DNA of 64,000 nucleotides from Microthrixaceae bacterium (GCA_016702505.1 JADJDU010000011.1:1-64000), one strand, 5' to 3'; positions 44,953 to 54,759 are shown, counted from the first letter of the stretch. Numbers and translations are program-made. The notes: a model not told the origin generated them from the sequence alone.

Positions 44953-45888
44953 ATGGCCCATCCCCGTCGCTTTCGCTTCGCCGTTGAACTGCACCAGCCC
45001 TTGCCGGGGCGAACCTGGCTTGATTCGGCACGAGAGGTGGAGCAGCTCGGCTACTCCACGCTGTTCCTACCCGATCATTTCGACGAGGGCCCAGGGCCAT
45101 TGACGGCCTCGGCTGCCTTTGCCGCCGTCACCACCACCCTGAACGTGGGGATCTTGGTTTTGGACTGCGATTTCCGCCATCCCGCGGTGCTGGCCCGGGA
45201 GCTGGCCACCATCGACCAGATCTCCGAGGGCCGCTTGGAGGTCGGGTTGGGGGCTGGGTGGAAGGCGCTCGACTACCAGCGCAGCGGGATCCCCATGGAC
45301 CGCCCCGGGGTTCGGGTGAGTCGCCTCCAAGAGCACGCCGCCGTTCTCCGCGGCCTATGGGCCGAGGGGCCGTTCTCGTTCTCGGGCGAGCACTATCAAA
45401 TCAGCGAGATGGACGGTTCCCCGGCGCCATATCGGGCTGGTGGCCCGCCCATCGTGGTGGGAGGGGGTGCCCCACGGTTGCTCCGGTGGGCAGGGGCCAC
45501 CGCCGACATCGTGGGTGTGAACGCGTCGATCCACTCCGGCGAGATCGACGCCGACGCTGCCCTCGATGCCCTGCCCGATCGCATCGACGAGAAGGTGGGT
45601 TGGGTGCGCGAGGGCGCCGGAGACCGCTTCGAGGACCTCGAGCTGAACGCGTGGTTGGCCGCGGCTGAGGTCACCGACGACCCGTCGATGGTCGAGACCA
45701 TGGCTGCCCTGTTCGGTACCGATCCCGAGAGCTTCAGCCGGTCCCCGTTGGCCCTGGTGGGTAGCGCCGGTGACGTGGCCGAGATGTTGGCCGAACGTCG
45801 TGAGCGGTGGGGCTACTCGTATCACGTGATCCCCGGCGACAAGGCTCACGACTTCGCTCCCCTGGTGGCATCCCTGACTGGGTCCTGA
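44953..45888 (+). CDS. LLM-class F420-dependent oxidoreductase
   Basis: TIM-barrel luciferase-like monooxygenase-class oxidoreductase, 311 residues from the ATG at 44953 (MAHPRRFRFAVELHQPL). It has GYSTLFLPDHF, the LDCDFRHPAVLARELATIDQIS core, GRLEVGLGAGWK, GGPPIVVGGGAPRLL and the terminal family sequence SLTGS region. Members of this group in actinobacteria use F420 rather than FMN; the F420 call is by family, not motif. An in-frame ATG at 44878 would add 25 residues without homology and would cover a palindrome at 44895-44904. Confidence 0.88.
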   Translation: MAHPRRFRFAVELHQPLPGRTWLDSAREVEQLGYSTLFLPDHFDEGPGPLTASAAFAAVTTTLNVGILVLDCDFRHPAVLARELATIDQISEGRLEVGLGAGWKALDYQRSGIPMDRPGVRVSRLQEHAAVLRGLWAEGPFSFSGEHYQISEMDGSPAPYRAGGPPIVVGGGAPRLLRWAGATADIVGVNASIHSGEIDADAALDALPDRIDEKVGWVREGAGDRFEDLELNAWLAAAEVTDDPSMVETMAALFGTDPESFSRSPLALVGSAGDVAEMLAERRERWGYSYHVIPGDKAHDFAPLVASLTGS

Positions 45889-45896
45889 GCCTGCGT

Positions 45897-45923
45897 CCGC
45901 CGGAAGACGGAGCCTTTCGGCGG
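45897..45923. repeat. 27-bp dispersed palindrome, copy 3
   Basis: Copy of the element at 9424-9450: arms CCGCCGGAAGAC and GCCTTTCGGCGG around GGA. It sits 9 bp past the LLM stop and just before the convergent dehydrogenase stop (45932), where it could end transcription from both sides. Confidence 0.7.
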
Positions 45924-45931
45924 AGCGAGGC

Positions 45932-47671
45932 TCAGATCGCCGCGGCCCTTGCGGCTTCGGCCTGGTCTACATCGGCGTAGGCCAGGATCTCGCGGCCCGC
46001 GGTGTAGGCGATCCGGTCGTTCCACACCGCGTCGGGGGTGAGCCGTCGCCGGGTGTAGCGCAACGCCACGAGTGCCTTTCGGGGGTCGGTGGCACCCGCC
46101 TCGGCCAGCAGTGCCGCCGAGGTGACCTGCACCAACAGATCGGTCAGGCGACCGGCCCCGGCCTGGGTCCACTCGGCGTCAACGGCATCGATCCGCTCGG
46201 CCCGATCGGCCAGCTTCTGGCGGGCGATGCCGATGGCATCCACCGCAGGCGCCAGGTAGCCAGGACCGTGGGATGCGTTCTCCAGGGCGGTGTCGATGCG
46301 AGACAGAACCGCCTCGTGGGCGTTGTCTCGGCGGATGGCCCGCACCACATCGAGGGCGCAGATGTTCTCGCTGCCCTCCCAGATCGGGTGGCAGACGGCG
46401 TCTCGCAGCAGCCGGGTCAGTCCCCAGTCTTCGCAGTAGCCGTTGCCGCCGAAGAGCTCGACGGCATAGGTCGACGCCTCGACCCCGAGCCGGCACAGAC
46501 GGACCTTGGCCGCGGGGACCACCACCCGACGGAATCGGGTGCCGTCGGGGAAGCCGCCGGCTGCCGCTGTCTCGAAGCCGAGGGCGAAGGCGGCTTCCAG
46601 CTCACACAGCAGGTCGACCATCTGTTCACGCACCAGCGGCAGGTCGACCAGCACGCGCCCTTTGGCCTCTCGGTGGTGGGCCCACACCGCCGCCTCCAGG
46701 AACGAGCGCCGGGCGATGCCCAGACCCATCATGGCCACGCCGAAACGCGAGCCGTTGACCATCTCCATCATGCGGTTGAGTCCCCCCAGATCCGAGGAGT
46801 CGCTGCCTCCGTCGCTCCGCTTGGGCCGCAGGGCGTAGCCGAGGGCGTCGTTGAGCTCGACCTCACCGGTGGGGACGCTGCGGGTGCCCAGCTTGAGCTT
46901 GAGCCGCCGTTTGGTGAACCGGTTGGGCGTGCCGTCCTCCAGGTGGCTGGGAACCAGGTACAGGCCGATGCCCGCCGACCCCTCCGAACCCCCTTCGGGA
47001 CGAGCCAGCAATACGATGGCCTCGCCGTCGATGTTGGAGCAGAACCACTTCTCGCCGCTGATGAGGACCCGGCCGTCGCCGATGTCTCGGGCCACGCAGT
47101 GAACGGTGCGGCCCAGGTCCGAGCCGCCATCTCGTTCTGTGAGGAACATCGAACCGTCGGCACCGTGGTCGAAGTTGTCGCTGCGAAGGCGGGCCAGCAT
47201 GTCGTCGCGCATGTCTTCGGGGGCGTAGGCATCGACCAGACCGGCCACGCCGCTGGTCATACCCAGGGAGCACACCATTCCGGTGTCGGCCTGGGACAGC
47301 AGGTAATTGGCCCCGGCGTGGAGCACCCCAGGGGCGCTCTGGCCGTGGGCGGCTTCATCGGCGGCGAAACCAGACACGTACCCGGCGGCCCACAGCTTCC
47401 GCTTGGAGTCGATGGTGGCACCGGGGTGGTTGACCTGGCCGACCTCGTCAGCCCAGCGGCCGTAGCGGACCAGTTGGGGCGGGTTGGCGTCGATGACGTC
47501 GGCGTTGCGGGCGATGTCGCCACCGCACAAGTCACCGAAGTGGCGCAGCTTGGCGTCGACCCACGGGTAGCTGACCGACGGGCAGTCGGCCTTGACCCGG
47601 TCGACGAGCATGGGATCGAGGTCGTACCAGTTGTGGCCGACGGCTCCGTCGAGGGCTTGGTAGTCGATCAC
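45932..47671 (-). CDS. Acyl-CoA dehydrogenase, AidB-like
   Basis: A 579-residue acyl-CoA dehydrogenase-fold protein of the AidB type. GSMFLTERDGGSDLG in the middle domain corresponds to the AidB FAD/substrate loop (MTEKQGGSD), and IWEGSENICALDVVRAI contains the position of the catalytic Glu. The N-terminal extra domain (YDLDPMLVDRVKADCPSVSYPWVDAKLRHFGDLCGGDIA, given only in outline) and lack of the usual QIYGG form agree. AidB binds DNA and protects against alkylation in E. coli; its exact role is debated. The start is the GTG at 47671 with GGAGG upstream; the frame runs on to 47878 but without homology. Confidence 0.88.
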   Translation of the reverse strand: MIDYQALDGAVGHNWYDLDPMLVDRVKADCPSVSYPWVDAKLRHFGDLCGGDIARNADVIDANPPQLVRYGRWADEVGQVNHPGATIDSKRKLWAAGYVSGFAADEAAHGQSAPGVLHAGANYLLSQADTGMVCSLGMTSGVAGLVDAYAPEDMRDDMLARLRSDNFDHGADGSMFLTERDGGSDLGRTVHCVARDIGDGRVLISGEKWFCSNIDGEAIVLLARPEGGSEGSAGIGLYLVPSHLEDGTPNRFTKRRLKLKLGTRSVPTGEVELNDALGYALRPKRSDGGSDSSDLGGLNRMMEMVNGSRFGVAMMGLGIARRSFLEAAVWAHHREAKGRVLVDLPLVREQMVDLLCELEAAFALGFETAAAGGFPDGTRFRRVVVPAAKVRLCRLGVEASTYAVELFGGNGYCEDWGLTRLLRDAVCHPIWEGSENICALDVVRAIRRDNAHEAVLSRIDTALENASHGPGYLAPAVDAIGIARQKLADRAERIDAVDAEWTQAGAGRLTDLLVQVTSAALLAEAGATDPRKALVALRYTRRRLTPDAVWNDRIAYTAGREILAYADVDQAEAARAAAI

Positions 47672-47713
47672 GGCACATCCTCCAGTGCAGCGGCGGTGTT
47701 GCCGGCCGAGTCT

Positions 47714-47737
47714 GGCACCGTTGGTCGGTACGGTGTC
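47714..47737. promoter_or_regulatory. Inverted repeat GGCACCGT-N8-ACGGTGTC
   Basis: 8-bp arms (one mismatch) with an 8-bp spacer between the divergent AidB-like and SEC-C genes, 43 bp from the former's start and 70 bp from the latter's preferred ATG. Candidate shared operator. Confidence 0.45.
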
Positions 47738-47807
47738 TGGCTTCGTCCCCCTAGCTCCGGAGCGAACCTTGCAGTTCCGCCTTCTACCCGTGCTTATCCA
47801 CGACGTC

Positions 47808-50384
47808 ATGGACGGGCGTGCCACCATCGATCGCCGCGAGGTGATCGACGGGGTGTTGCGATTCATGGGCGACGACACCGCGGCCTCGGTGGCTCACATG
47901 CTCGACAATGTGGTGGACCAGGTGGTGCAGGACGTCCCCACCTTCGAGCGGGTCGGGGATCTGTTCGTGGATCTGGAGGTGGTGGCCGAGCAGGCCGGGC
48001 CATTCGCGCACCGTCTGTCGGCCGAGGATATCGACCGCGATGAGTTGGATCTGGATCCCGACCTTTCGTTGCTCGCCGCCTTGGCCGGCGATGCCGGGGG
48101 TCTGCACCGTGGTGAGGACGGCTGGCCGCTGGACTTGCGGGTGGTGCGCAGCCCTGGAGCCGGGCGCGGCGGAAACCTCCGCCTGCGGCGATACCTGAGG
48201 GGGCCGGCTGGTTGGCTGGGGCACTTCGCTCCCGGTGACCTGGTGTCCGCCAGCGTGTACGAAGGCCTGCTTCACCTGACCCACGTCGAGGGCAGCGCTG
48301 ATGTAACCGACCGTGCCGATGGAGCCAATGCCGATGTCGGGCTGCTGGCCGGGGTGGTCGAAGGGCTGGATGCCGCGGTGGCCGCCGCCCAGCATGGTGA
48401 CGAGGTACCCGTCGATGCCGTCGAGCTGATGGCGAGCGGACTCGTCACCGGTTGGTTGAAGGGCCTGGTAGACGCCGACGTAGGGGCCGGTGTGGAAGCG
48501 GGTGTGGAAGCTGGTGGCGAAGCCGGTGTGGATGGCGGTGGCGGGCTCGTGGGTCTCGACACCATGCCATTCGGTGAGGTCCTCGAGGCCGCCGGCTACG
48601 AGGTCGACGGGCCGACGGTGGCCAAGGCCGATCTGTGGGAGCCCTACGCCAAGCTCGCTGCCGTCATCCGCCGGACATGGGCCCACCAACACCACGACCG
48701 TCAGGAGATGGCTGCACTGGTGGGACTTCTGGAGGCTTTCGCCAACTGGTCGGCGGACCGGTCGATGACACCGGCATCGGCCCTCATCGCCGAGATCCAC
48801 CGCCATGAAGGGGTGGCGTTCTGCGTCGAGGAGGAGTTGCTCGACGATGCCCACGGTCGGATGGGTGATCTGCGGACCTTCCTCGACAGTTTCGAGGTGC
48901 CACGAGGCCGGCGGGCCGCAATCCTCTTGACGTTGAAGGCAGTGGCCGCCGAGGCCGACGGTGACCTCGACGTCGCCCGTGAGCTCACCGACGAAGCATT
49001 GGCCGCCGACCCCACCTGGCCACCGGCTATCGAGACTCGGTTCCGGGAGGTGTCGGCCCGCGGCAACCTGGCCGAGGCTGTGCGTCTGCTCCAGGTCGTG
49101 CGCAGCCACGAGGACAGGGAGTTGGGCCAGCTACGTGCCATCCAGAAGGCGTTGTCTCCCGACACGCCCCGCAACGCCCCGTGCCCGTGTGGTTCGGGCC
49201 GCAAGTTCAAGCAGTGCCATCTGGGCAAGATGGAGCTGAGCCCCCTTGATCGGGCCTGGTGGATATCTCTCCGAGCCCACGACCATCAGGACCGATGTGG
49301 TCCCCTCGACCGAGACCTGTTGGTGGGCGGTGGTGAGCGGTCGCCGCTCGAGGAGGCCCCTCACCTGGTGGAAGACGCCTGGTTCCACGATCACGGTGGC
49401 ATGGCTGCTTGGCTGAGCGCGTACGGCTCGGTGTTGGATCCGGCCGACAGTTCCCTGGCCGAATCGTGGCTGGAGGGCCAGCGACCCGGCGTGTACCGGG
49501 TGGATGCCACCGCCGGGAACGAGCTGACCGTCACCGACATGGGCCGTGGCGACTCGCTGGTGGTGTCACGCCGAGGTGAGACCCACAACTACCTGGAGCC
49601 CGGCGATGTGGCGTGGATGCGCCCGGTGCCGTGCGGTGATCTTTGGTGGACCGGAACGGTCACCCGATTGCTGTCCGACGTGGAGATCGAGGCGCTGCTG
49701 GCGTTGGGCGTCGAGTCGGGCGATCCGGCGGTGGCGCTGGCTCGCTACCAGATAGTGGCTGGAATCCACGTCGTTCCCGAGTTGAGCGACCTGGGTCGGC
49801 CGGTGGTGTTCTGCGCCCAGAGCTGGTCCTTTCCCGATGACGACGAGGACGCGGTCCGAGCCGTGTTGGACGAGGTGGCCGAGGCCGATGCCGTCGTACC
49901 CATCAGTTGGACGTGGTCCGGACCCGACCGCGACAGGGGTTGGCTCCACTTGATCCGGCCCAGCGACCACTTCGACGACGACGAGGCCGGCCTCGATGAC
50001 GAGGCTGACGATGGCGAGGCCGACTTCGACAACGACGCGAACGATGGTGACGTAGTCGAAGTGGATCTCATCGACACCGGAGTCGCCGACGAGGTGGATC
50101 TGGTCGAGGACCCCGGCCCCGACCTCGCCGATGCCTTGCGCCATCTGAGTGTCTTGGCCGTCACCCGGACCATGGCCGAACGGGATGCGGTGGCCGCCAT
50201 GATCGCCGAGCGCTTCCCCACCGCCATCGCCAACTACTCAACCGCGTCGCCGCGCCGCCGCCGCATCGCCATCGAAGCCGACGAGAAGATCCTCCGCGAA
50301 GCCACCTACGGCCCAGACGAGGACTGGCTGGACGACGATGACTACGACGATGACTACGACGACGTCGACGAATCCGACGGGTAG
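47808..50384 (+). CDS. Large SEC-C motif protein, function unknown
   Basis: An 858-residue protein (from the ATG at 47808; in-frame GTGs at 47685 and 47790 are alternatives) without a recognised overall family. A zinc-binding SEC-C motif, APCPCGSGRKFKQCHL, lies in the middle (about 457-472). Before it is a TPR-like stretch (ARELTDEALAADPTWPPAI, LAEAVRLLQVV) and an imperfect Gly/Val/Glu repeat (DVGAGVEAGVEAGGEAG). After it are a compact domain (WLEGQRPGVYRVDATAGN) and a strongly acidic region (about 725-770) with the acidic tail WLDDDDYDDDYDDVDESDG. SEC-C motifs bind the ribosome or SecB in SecA. A nucleic-acid or ribosome-associated role is possible but unproven. Confidence 0.85.
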   Translation: MDGRATIDRREVIDGVLRFMGDDTAASVAHMLDNVVDQVVQDVPTFERVGDLFVDLEVVAEQAGPFAHRLSAEDIDRDELDLDPDLSLLAALAGDAGGLHRGEDGWPLDLRVVRSPGAGRGGNLRLRRYLRGPAGWLGHFAPGDLVSASVYEGLLHLTHVEGSADVTDRADGANADVGLLAGVVEGLDAAVAAAQHGDEVPVDAVELMASGLVTGWLKGLVDADVGAGVEAGVEAGGEAGVDGGGGLVGLDTMPFGEVLEAAGYEVDGPTVAKADLWEPYAKLAAVIRRTWAHQHHDRQEMAALVGLLEAFANWSADRSMTPASALIAEIHRHEGVAFCVEEELLDDAHGRMGDLRTFLDSFEVPRGRRAAILLTLKAVAAEADGDLDVARELTDEALAADPTWPPAIETRFREVSARGNLAEAVRLLQVVRSHEDRELGQLRAIQKALSPDTPRNAPCPCGSGRKFKQCHLGKMELSPLDRAWWISLRAHDHQDRCGPLDRDLLVGGGERSPLEEAPHLVEDAWFHDHGGMAAWLSAYGSVLDPADSSLAESWLEGQRPGVYRVDATAGNELTVTDMGRGDSLVVSRRGETHNYLEPGDVAWMRPVPCGDLWWTGTVTRLLSDVEIEALLALGVESGDPAVALARYQIVAGIHVVPELSDLGRPVVFCAQSWSFPDDDEDAVRAVLDEVAEADAVVPISWTWSGPDRDRGWLHLIRPSDHFDDDEAGLDDEADDGEADFDNDANDGDVVEVDLIDTGVADEVDLVEDPGPDLADALRHLSVLAVTRTMAERDAVAAMIAERFPTAIANYSTASPRRRRIAIEADEKILREATYGPDEDWLDDDDYDDDYDDVDESDG

Positions 50385-50517
50385 GTCCACCGACAGGACC
50401 ACGAACCGTTTGACCGGCACTCCTAGGAAACGCGCTGCCAGGCGAGCTGACCCATAGGCACACCGATCGGCCTCCCTGGTCCGACACGGTCACTCAGCGA
50501 CAGCACTCGGCCACTGT

Positions 50518-50575
50518 TCGTAATTCTCATTATTTTTTGAGATCGATCAAGTGTTTGCATTGCTTTTTGTCACAT
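50518..50575 (+). promoter_or_regulatory. AT-rich promoter patch of the HNH gene
   Basis: A short stretch (GTAATTCTCATTATTTTTTG, then CATTGCTTTTTGTCAC) is far more AT-rich than its surroundings, directly upstream of the DUF222-HNH start codon. It probably holds the promoter and may mark recent transfer of that gene. Confidence 0.6.
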
Positions 50576-50587
50576 GGCCTGGGGATC

Positions 50588-52126
50588 ATGGTGGACATGG
50601 AGCACGACGATCACGAGGCGCCCCACCAGGAACCGTCGATCGGTGAGAGCACCGGCTCGATCCGAGGCGTCTGGGAGTTCGGAGCTAGCTGTCCCCCTGG
50701 AGCACCCGACCCCACAACGGAACCAGACCCCCAGCCCAGACACAGCTCTAAGTCCCCACGGAGCACGGGCCAGATATTGGGGCCGGGCTCACCCGGCGCA
50801 GGGCAGACTCCGCAACCCGGCCAAGTCCACGATCGCACCTCCTTTGGACGAGGCATGTGGGACAACGCAGAACGGTCCTCGGGCCCTCTGTGCGGACTGG
50901 CCGCCGAACTGGCCGAGGCGATCGAGGCGATAGAAGGCCCTGAAGGCGTAGACGACGAAACCCTGACCAACACGGTTGTCGGGTTGATGCGGTTGCCCTC
51001 GATGCTGGACTCGGTGACGGCCGGATTTGTGGCCCGCTGGGACGCTCGGGTTCTGTGGGCCAATGACGGGTCCAAGGCGCCCGGCGCCCGCCTGGGCCGA
51101 GACGTCGGCTGCCGCAAGCAGACCGCCAGTCGAGCCGTGCACACAGCCCGGGCAACTCGGGCCATGTCCCACGTGTCGGGGGCGTGGCGAAACGGCGAGA
51201 TCTCCACCGACCACGTAGAACGACTCACCCGCGCCGCCACCCCCGAACGTGCCGCCGACTTCGCTGCCGTAGAGAAGGAACTGGTGACCGTGGCCATCAA
51301 CGCAGACTGGGCCACCTTCGAGCGGACCGTCGCCATGTTCGAGACCGCGTCAGACGATGCTCACAGCGACCCCTCCAACCCCGATGACCTGGCCAGGCGA
51401 GACAAGAGACAACGGGCCCATCGCAACGCTCGCGCCACACAGGTCGGGGATCGGTGGGAGCTCCTGGGCAGCCTCGACAAGGTCTCGGGCCAGATCGTGG
51501 CCGACACCTGGGAACGCATCAACCACGAGCTGTGGGAGGCCGACCTGGCCTCCGCCCGCGCCACGCTGGGGCCCAATGCCGACCCCGCGGAGATCACCCG
51601 CGCCGCCCAGCAGTTGCGCACCTCGGCCCAACGAAACGCCGACGCCCTGGTCGAGATGGCCACCCGAGCCGCCGCCACTCCCGTCGATGCCCAGCGACCA
51701 CGACCCCTCATCACCGTGGTCGTATCCGCCGGTGAGCTGTTGGGTCCCATCCGGGAGACCTTCAACGGGCTGGTCCTAAACCGGCTCGAGGTCGCACAGC
51801 TCCTATTCCGAGCTGACTTCGAGCGGATCGTCTTCTCACCGACAGACCAGCCCGTCAACATCACCAGCCCCCAAAGGTTCTTCACCGGCGGCTGGAGACG
51901 AGCTGTCGAGGTCAGGGACCGCCACTGTCAACATCCGACCTGTGACGAACCCGCCGAGTACTGCCACGTGGACCACATCACTGGACACTGCGACGGCGGC
52001 ACCACCAGCGTCGAGAACGGCCGCCTCCTGTGCCCCAGCCACAACCACCAACGCCCCGGCAGACGCCCTCCCCCCACCAGGCGCCGGCCACCCACCGAAG
52101 ACGACGATCCCGATCCACCCGCCTGA
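50588..52126 (+). CDS. DUF222/13E12-family HNH endonuclease
   Basis: A 512-residue member of the 13E12 repeat family abundant in actinobacteria. The DUF222 domain (about 95-430, with GLMRLPSMLDSVTAGFVARWD, LGRDVGCRKQTASRAV, ISTDHVERL and GQIVADTWERINHELWEAD) is followed by an HNH nuclease (about 440-490): RDRHCQHPTCDEPAEYCHVDH, then ITGHCDGGTTSVENGRLLCPSHNH, which holds the paired Cys zinc ligands, the metal-ligand His and the Asn. A short basic-acidic tail ends the protein. The ATG at 50588 is used, with the ATG at 50597 an alternative. These genes are mobile and multi-copy; the 18-bp array immediately behind is unusual. Confidence 0.9.
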   Translation: MVDMEHDDHEAPHQEPSIGESTGSIRGVWEFGASCPPGAPDPTTEPDPQPRHSSKSPRSTGQILGPGSPGAGQTPQPGQVHDRTSFGRGMWDNAERSSGPLCGLAAELAEAIEAIEGPEGVDDETLTNTVVGLMRLPSMLDSVTAGFVARWDARVLWANDGSKAPGARLGRDVGCRKQTASRAVHTARATRAMSHVSGAWRNGEISTDHVERLTRAATPERAADFAAVEKELVTVAINADWATFERTVAMFETASDDAHSDPSNPDDLARRDKRQRAHRNARATQVGDRWELLGSLDKVSGQIVADTWERINHELWEADLASARATLGPNADPAEITRAAQQLRTSAQRNADALVEMATRAAATPVDAQRPRPLITVVVSAGELLGPIRETFNGLVLNRLEVAQLLFRADFERIVFSPTDQPVNITSPQRFFTGGWRRAVEVRDRHCQHPTCDEPAEYCHVDHITGHCDGGTTSVENGRLLCPSHNHQRPGRRPPPTRRRPPTEDDDPDPPA

Positions 52127-52131
52127 CCGGA

Positions 52132-52288
52132 CAGTCCACGTGACCGCATCAGTCCACGTAACCGGATCAGTCCACGTGACCGCATCAGTCCACGTGACCG
52201 GTCAGACCACCTGGCCGGATCAGTCCACGTGACCGGTCAGACCATCTGGCCGGATCAGACCACCTGGCCCGATCGGTCCGCATGAACC
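52132..52288. repeat. Degenerate 18-bp tandem array (nine units)
   Basis: Nine consecutive 17-18-bp units of the form CAGTCCACGTGACCGSAT and its variant CAGACCACCTGGCCGGAT, starting 5 bp past the stop of the HNH gene. Most CAGTCC units carry the palindrome CACGTG, and three consecutive 18-bp units keep a 6-codon period. There are no unique spacers, so it is not a CRISPR array. The remaining sequence to 52438 has no gene, but has further short direct repeats (AGGCGAAGGTCA-like). Confidence 0.9.
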
Positions 52289-52438
52289 CTGATCGGCAAG
52301 GGTTGGGCACTCGGCGGGTCGGCCAGCCGAAGGTCACTCGTAGGCCAGGCGAAGGTCAGGCGAAGATACTCGTAGACCACGGGAATGCCACGTGAGGGCA
52401 GCGGGAAGGCGAACTGGCCTCGGCACTAGCTTTCCCCC

Positions 52439-54759
52439 ATGTTCGATGCCGACATCCGCTGGACCACCCACGGCGTGGCCCACATCCGGGCCGCGGACTG
52501 GGCCAGCCTTGGCTTCGGCCAGGGCTGGGCCTGTGCCCGCGACCACCTCCCCACCATCGCCGACCAGATCGTGAAGGTCCGGGGCGAACGGGCCCTACAC
52601 CTGGGTCCGGGGGTGGAGGACCAGCACCTGGCCAGCGACTTCGGCTATCGGGTGCTGGGGTTGGCCGAGCGGGCCCCAGCCCTGCGCGAGGCGCAACCCC
52701 TCTACATCCGTGACCTGGTTCGCGGCTACACCGCTGGCTACAACGCCTGGCTCGCCGAAGCCACCGATCAAGACCTGCTGCCCCGGTGGTGTGCGGGGCG
52801 TCGTGGGTGAACCCCATAGACGAGCTCGATCTCTACGCCTACCTCGGTGACGTTGGTCTGCTGGGTAGCGGCCGAAACTTGGTACAGATCCTGGGTCGGG
52901 CCGTAGCGCCCGGTCCCGACGGTCCCCATCCTCCGTCTCCCATTTCGGCGCTGGGCAGCGCCGAACCAGGCGCTGCCAGCAACGGATGGGCGTTCGGAGG
53001 CGAGGCCACCGCGTCGGGCCATGGGCTGGTCATGGCCAACCCCCACTTCCCATGGGGTGGCGAAGGCCGATTCTGGGAGTGCCACCTGACGATCCCCGGG
53101 GAGCTCGACGTTTACGGCGTGTCGTTGTTGGGCGCGCCCGGCGTCCAGATGGGGTTCAACGAGAACGTCGGCTGGTGCCACACCTTCTCGGCTGGCAACC
53201 GCTTCACCCTCTCGCGCCTGGACCTGGTATCGGGGTCACCCACCTCCTACCGCTACGGCGACGACACCAGGGAGATGACACCGACCAACTACACGGTGTC
53301 GGCCACCGTTGACGGTGAGGTCCTAGAGGTGGAGCGCACCCTGTGGTCGAGCCACATCGGCCCGATGGTGAACCTGCCCCTTATCGGTTGGGGCCTAGAG
53401 ATCGGCTTCACCTACCGGGACGCCAACATCGACAACACCTCGATGCTCGAGCAGTTCTTGTCCATGTGCCGGGCCAGCGACATGGATGACTTCCAATCGT
53501 CCTACGCCCGGGTCCAGGGCATGCCGTGGGTCAACACGTTGGCCGCAGATCGGACCGGACGAGCCTGGTACATCGATGCATCTGCCACCCCGAACCTGTC
53601 GCTGAGCGCCCAGGCCCGGTTCCGGGTGCGCATCACCGAAGACCCGATCGCTTCGTTGCTCTACGACAACCGGGTTCCGCTGCTCGACGGCAGCGACCCC
53701 GACGACGACTGGCTCGACGACCCCAGCGCCAACCGGACCGGCGTGATCGGCCACCCCCACCTGCCTCAGATCGAACGCCGGGACTTCGTGGTGAACGCCA
53801 ACGATTCACACTGGCTGACCAACCCCGCCCAGCCGTTGGAGGGCTACTCGGTGTTCCACGGTTTCGAGCGCACGGCCCGGACGTTGCGCACCCGCCAGAA
53901 CACCCGCGTGGTGCAACGCCTAGCCGAATCCGGTGATCTGACGGTGACCTCGGTGCTCGACGCCTTGTTGGACAACGAGAGCCTGAGCGCGGAACTGTTG
54001 CGCGCAGAGGTGGTCGCACGGTGCCGCTCGGTGGCGACCTTCCCGACCGAAGGTGGCGAAGTCGACCTGACGGCGGCCGCCGAGGTGCTAGAGGCATGGG
54101 ACGGGCGTTTCGACCTGGACTCGGTGGGGGCGACGTTGTGGCGGGAGTTCATGGCCGGGTTCACCGTGGCCGACATCCGCAACGGTGGTGCCCTGTTCGC
54201 TCATCCGTGGGACCAGTCCGATCCGATCGCCACCCCCAACGGCCTGGCCCCCGAGGTGGCGGGCTTCGACCCCGTCGCCTTGGCGGTGGCCGCAGCGGTG
54301 ACCCACCTGGACCATGCCGGGGTGGCCATCGACGCCCAGTTGGGCGATGTTCAGTGGGCACAGCGAGGAACCGAGCGAGTGCCGGTGCACGGGGGCGGCG
54401 AGGCCGACGGCGTCACCAACATCTTGGCCCCGGTCGGGTCGTTGAGCACGGCAAGCTTGGAACCGGGCCACCCTCCCCTGGCCCCCATCGGAGACCGGAC
54501 GGCGCGCACCGGTTTGGCTCACGGCGGCTATCGCTGCACCTATGGCACCAGCTTTCTGATGGCGGTTGAACTCACCGACGACGGACCTCGCGGGATGGGG
54601 CTCCTGGCCTACGGCCAGAGCGGCGACCCGCGGTCAGACCATCACGCCGATGGCACCAGGGCCTACGCCGCCAAGGCTGTCCGACCGCTGCTGTTCCGTG
54701 ACCGTGACATCGATGCCGATCCCAACCTGGTCACCCGCCACCTCACCGGATCGTCCTGA
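52439..54759 (+). pseudogene. Penicillin acylase-family Ntn hydrolase, frameshifted
   Basis: Ntn-hydrolase of the penicillin/AHL acylase family, about 773 residues when restored, hydrolysing an amide bond after self-cleavage. The first frame (52439-52810) encodes the alpha chain (FDADIRWTTHGVAHIRAADW, GFGQGWACARDHL). At a run of four G (52795-52798) the frame must move by one lost base; the second frame gives ASWVNPIDELDLYAYL and the whole beta chain. The nucleophilic Ser is in GAASNGWAFGG (codon 52978-52980), with the family motifs ANPHFPW and GENVGWCHT-type sequence. There is no signal peptide at the first ATG, unlike most family members, which are secreted. Probably one intact gene with a sequence error. 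Confidence 0.85.

Noticed and set aside
52132..52288. CRISPR array
   Set aside because: Units are contiguous 17-18-bp repeats without spacers, and no cas genes are present.
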